Part shown: positions 32,722 to 32,963 of the stretch, piece after piece
Numbering within the stretch: position 1 is the first letter of the stretch
Layout of the letters: each line of letters begins with the position of its first letter
Origin: Chloroflexi bacterium OLB15
GTDB taxonomy: Bacteria > Chloroflexota > Anaerolineae > Aggregatilineales > Phototrophicaceae
DNA length: 32,963 nt
Assembly (NCBI GenBank): GCA_001567085.1
Contig: LMZS01000095.1
Span: 1-32,963 of the forward strand
Direction of reading: 5' to 3'
Translations under genes and position numbers: made by a program
The notes under the pieces: model-generated
Databases searched by the model: none
What the model saw: the letters and a program-made list of their open reading frames with translations, nothing else
Told to the model about the DNA's origin: nothing

Positions 32722-32922
32722 ATGGCTGTCGAATTTTACGATGTCAAGACCCGCAAGAAGGTGAAGGTTGACGACAAAAATGTCATGAAGACTACTTTCA
32801 CCACTAAAAACGGGCAGGTTCGCTATGGCGTGCGCGGCAAAACTGCTGACAACCGTATGCTGACCAAGTTCGTTAGCAAGGCAGATTGGGACAAGTTCTC
32901 TTTCCCGGTAGAAAAGAAATAG
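32722..32922 (+). CDS. Small basic protein, second of a tandem pair
   Basis: 66 residues, collinear with the preceding small gene without gaps and identical at roughly four of five positions; differences are mostly conservative (KIDD/KVDD, QTRYGLRG/QVRYGVRG, SDNRW/ADNRM, ASYP/FSFP). GAGGAG lies 8 nt before the ATG. The first copy's terminator stands between the two, and no consensus promoter was found in the 60-nt gap (only a weak TATATG near 32690), so expression may rely on read-through or an unusual promoter. A recent tandem duplication is the simplest origin. Function unknown. Confidence 0.85.
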   Translation: MAVEFYDVKTRKKVKVDDKNVMKTTFTTKNGQVRYGVRGKTADNRMLTKFVSKADWDKFSFPVEKK

Positions 32923-32926
32923 ATAA

Positions 32927-32961
32927 AAAAAGGCCGGCTCGTTTCCAAGCCGGCCTTTTTT
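32927..32961 (+). terminator. Strong, probably bidirectional terminator at window end
   Basis: AAAAAGGCCGGCT (32927-32939) pairs perfectly with AGCCGGCCTTTTT (32948-32960) around an 8-nt loop. A and T runs on the two sides would allow termination in both directions. Confidence 0.85.
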
Positions 32962-32963
32962 AT

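Overview
The window looks like a chromosomal piece of a Chloroflexota-like bacterium (roughly 50-55% GC). This is an inference from gene types: an IleRS of the long type-2 class, a TGS-domain nucleoside kinase, a PTPS-related GT-C type membrane protein and a UroD-superfamily protein. No 16S, tRNA, CRISPR, IS element or phage gene was seen.

Layout. (1) 1-535, minus: truncated ABC transporter ATPase, divergent from the arginine operon. (2) 606-10142, plus: argC-argB-HNH protein-argD-argJ-carA-carB, covering most of the acetylated ornithine route plus carbamoyl-phosphate synthesis. The operon is preceded by a consensus promoter, a 26-codon Arg-rich leader peptide and mutually exclusive antiterminator and terminator hairpins. 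This is a textbook ribosome-mediated attenuator and the most striking regulatory element here. (3) 15094-10178, minus: TGS-nucleoside kinase, nagA, a small membrane protein and an AlkP-superfamily phosphodiesterase. (4) 15198-17169, plus: hpt and a CCA-adding/poly(A) polymerase-type enzyme, divergent from the kinase with overlapping promoters. (5) 21873-17160, minus: a GT-C-like membrane protein split by a frameshift, a TPR protein, a UroD-like protein, rsmD and a degenerate ImmA/IrrE-like protein. (6) 21957-26824, plus: two GNAT acetyltransferases, an AlaX tRNA-editing protein, then three membrane-anchored TPR proteins (one frameshifted) and a Lys-rich single-pass protein, mostly joined by ATGA/TGATG junctions and closed by a long terminator hairpin. 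(7) 26825-30496, plus: ileS behind a 390-nt leader that holds a small ORF with a near-perfect Shine-Dalgarno running into an intrinsic terminator. Its IleRS carries a swapped GVHH in place of the class I HxGH signature. (8) 30612-32258, plus: a PucR/CdaR-type regulator. (9) 32335-32961, plus: two tandem paralogous 66-residue basic proteins of unrecognised family, each with a strong ribosome-binding site and its own strong terminator.

Themes. Two biosynthetic or translation loci (arg/car and ileS) appear to be controlled by transcription attenuation rather than by a linked DNA-binding repressor. Translation functions recur (ileS, AlaX, CCA enzyme, rsmD). Two apparent single-site frameshifts (near 20965 and 24126) could be assembly errors or real lesions. 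All assignments come from reading motifs in the sequence; no database search was run.
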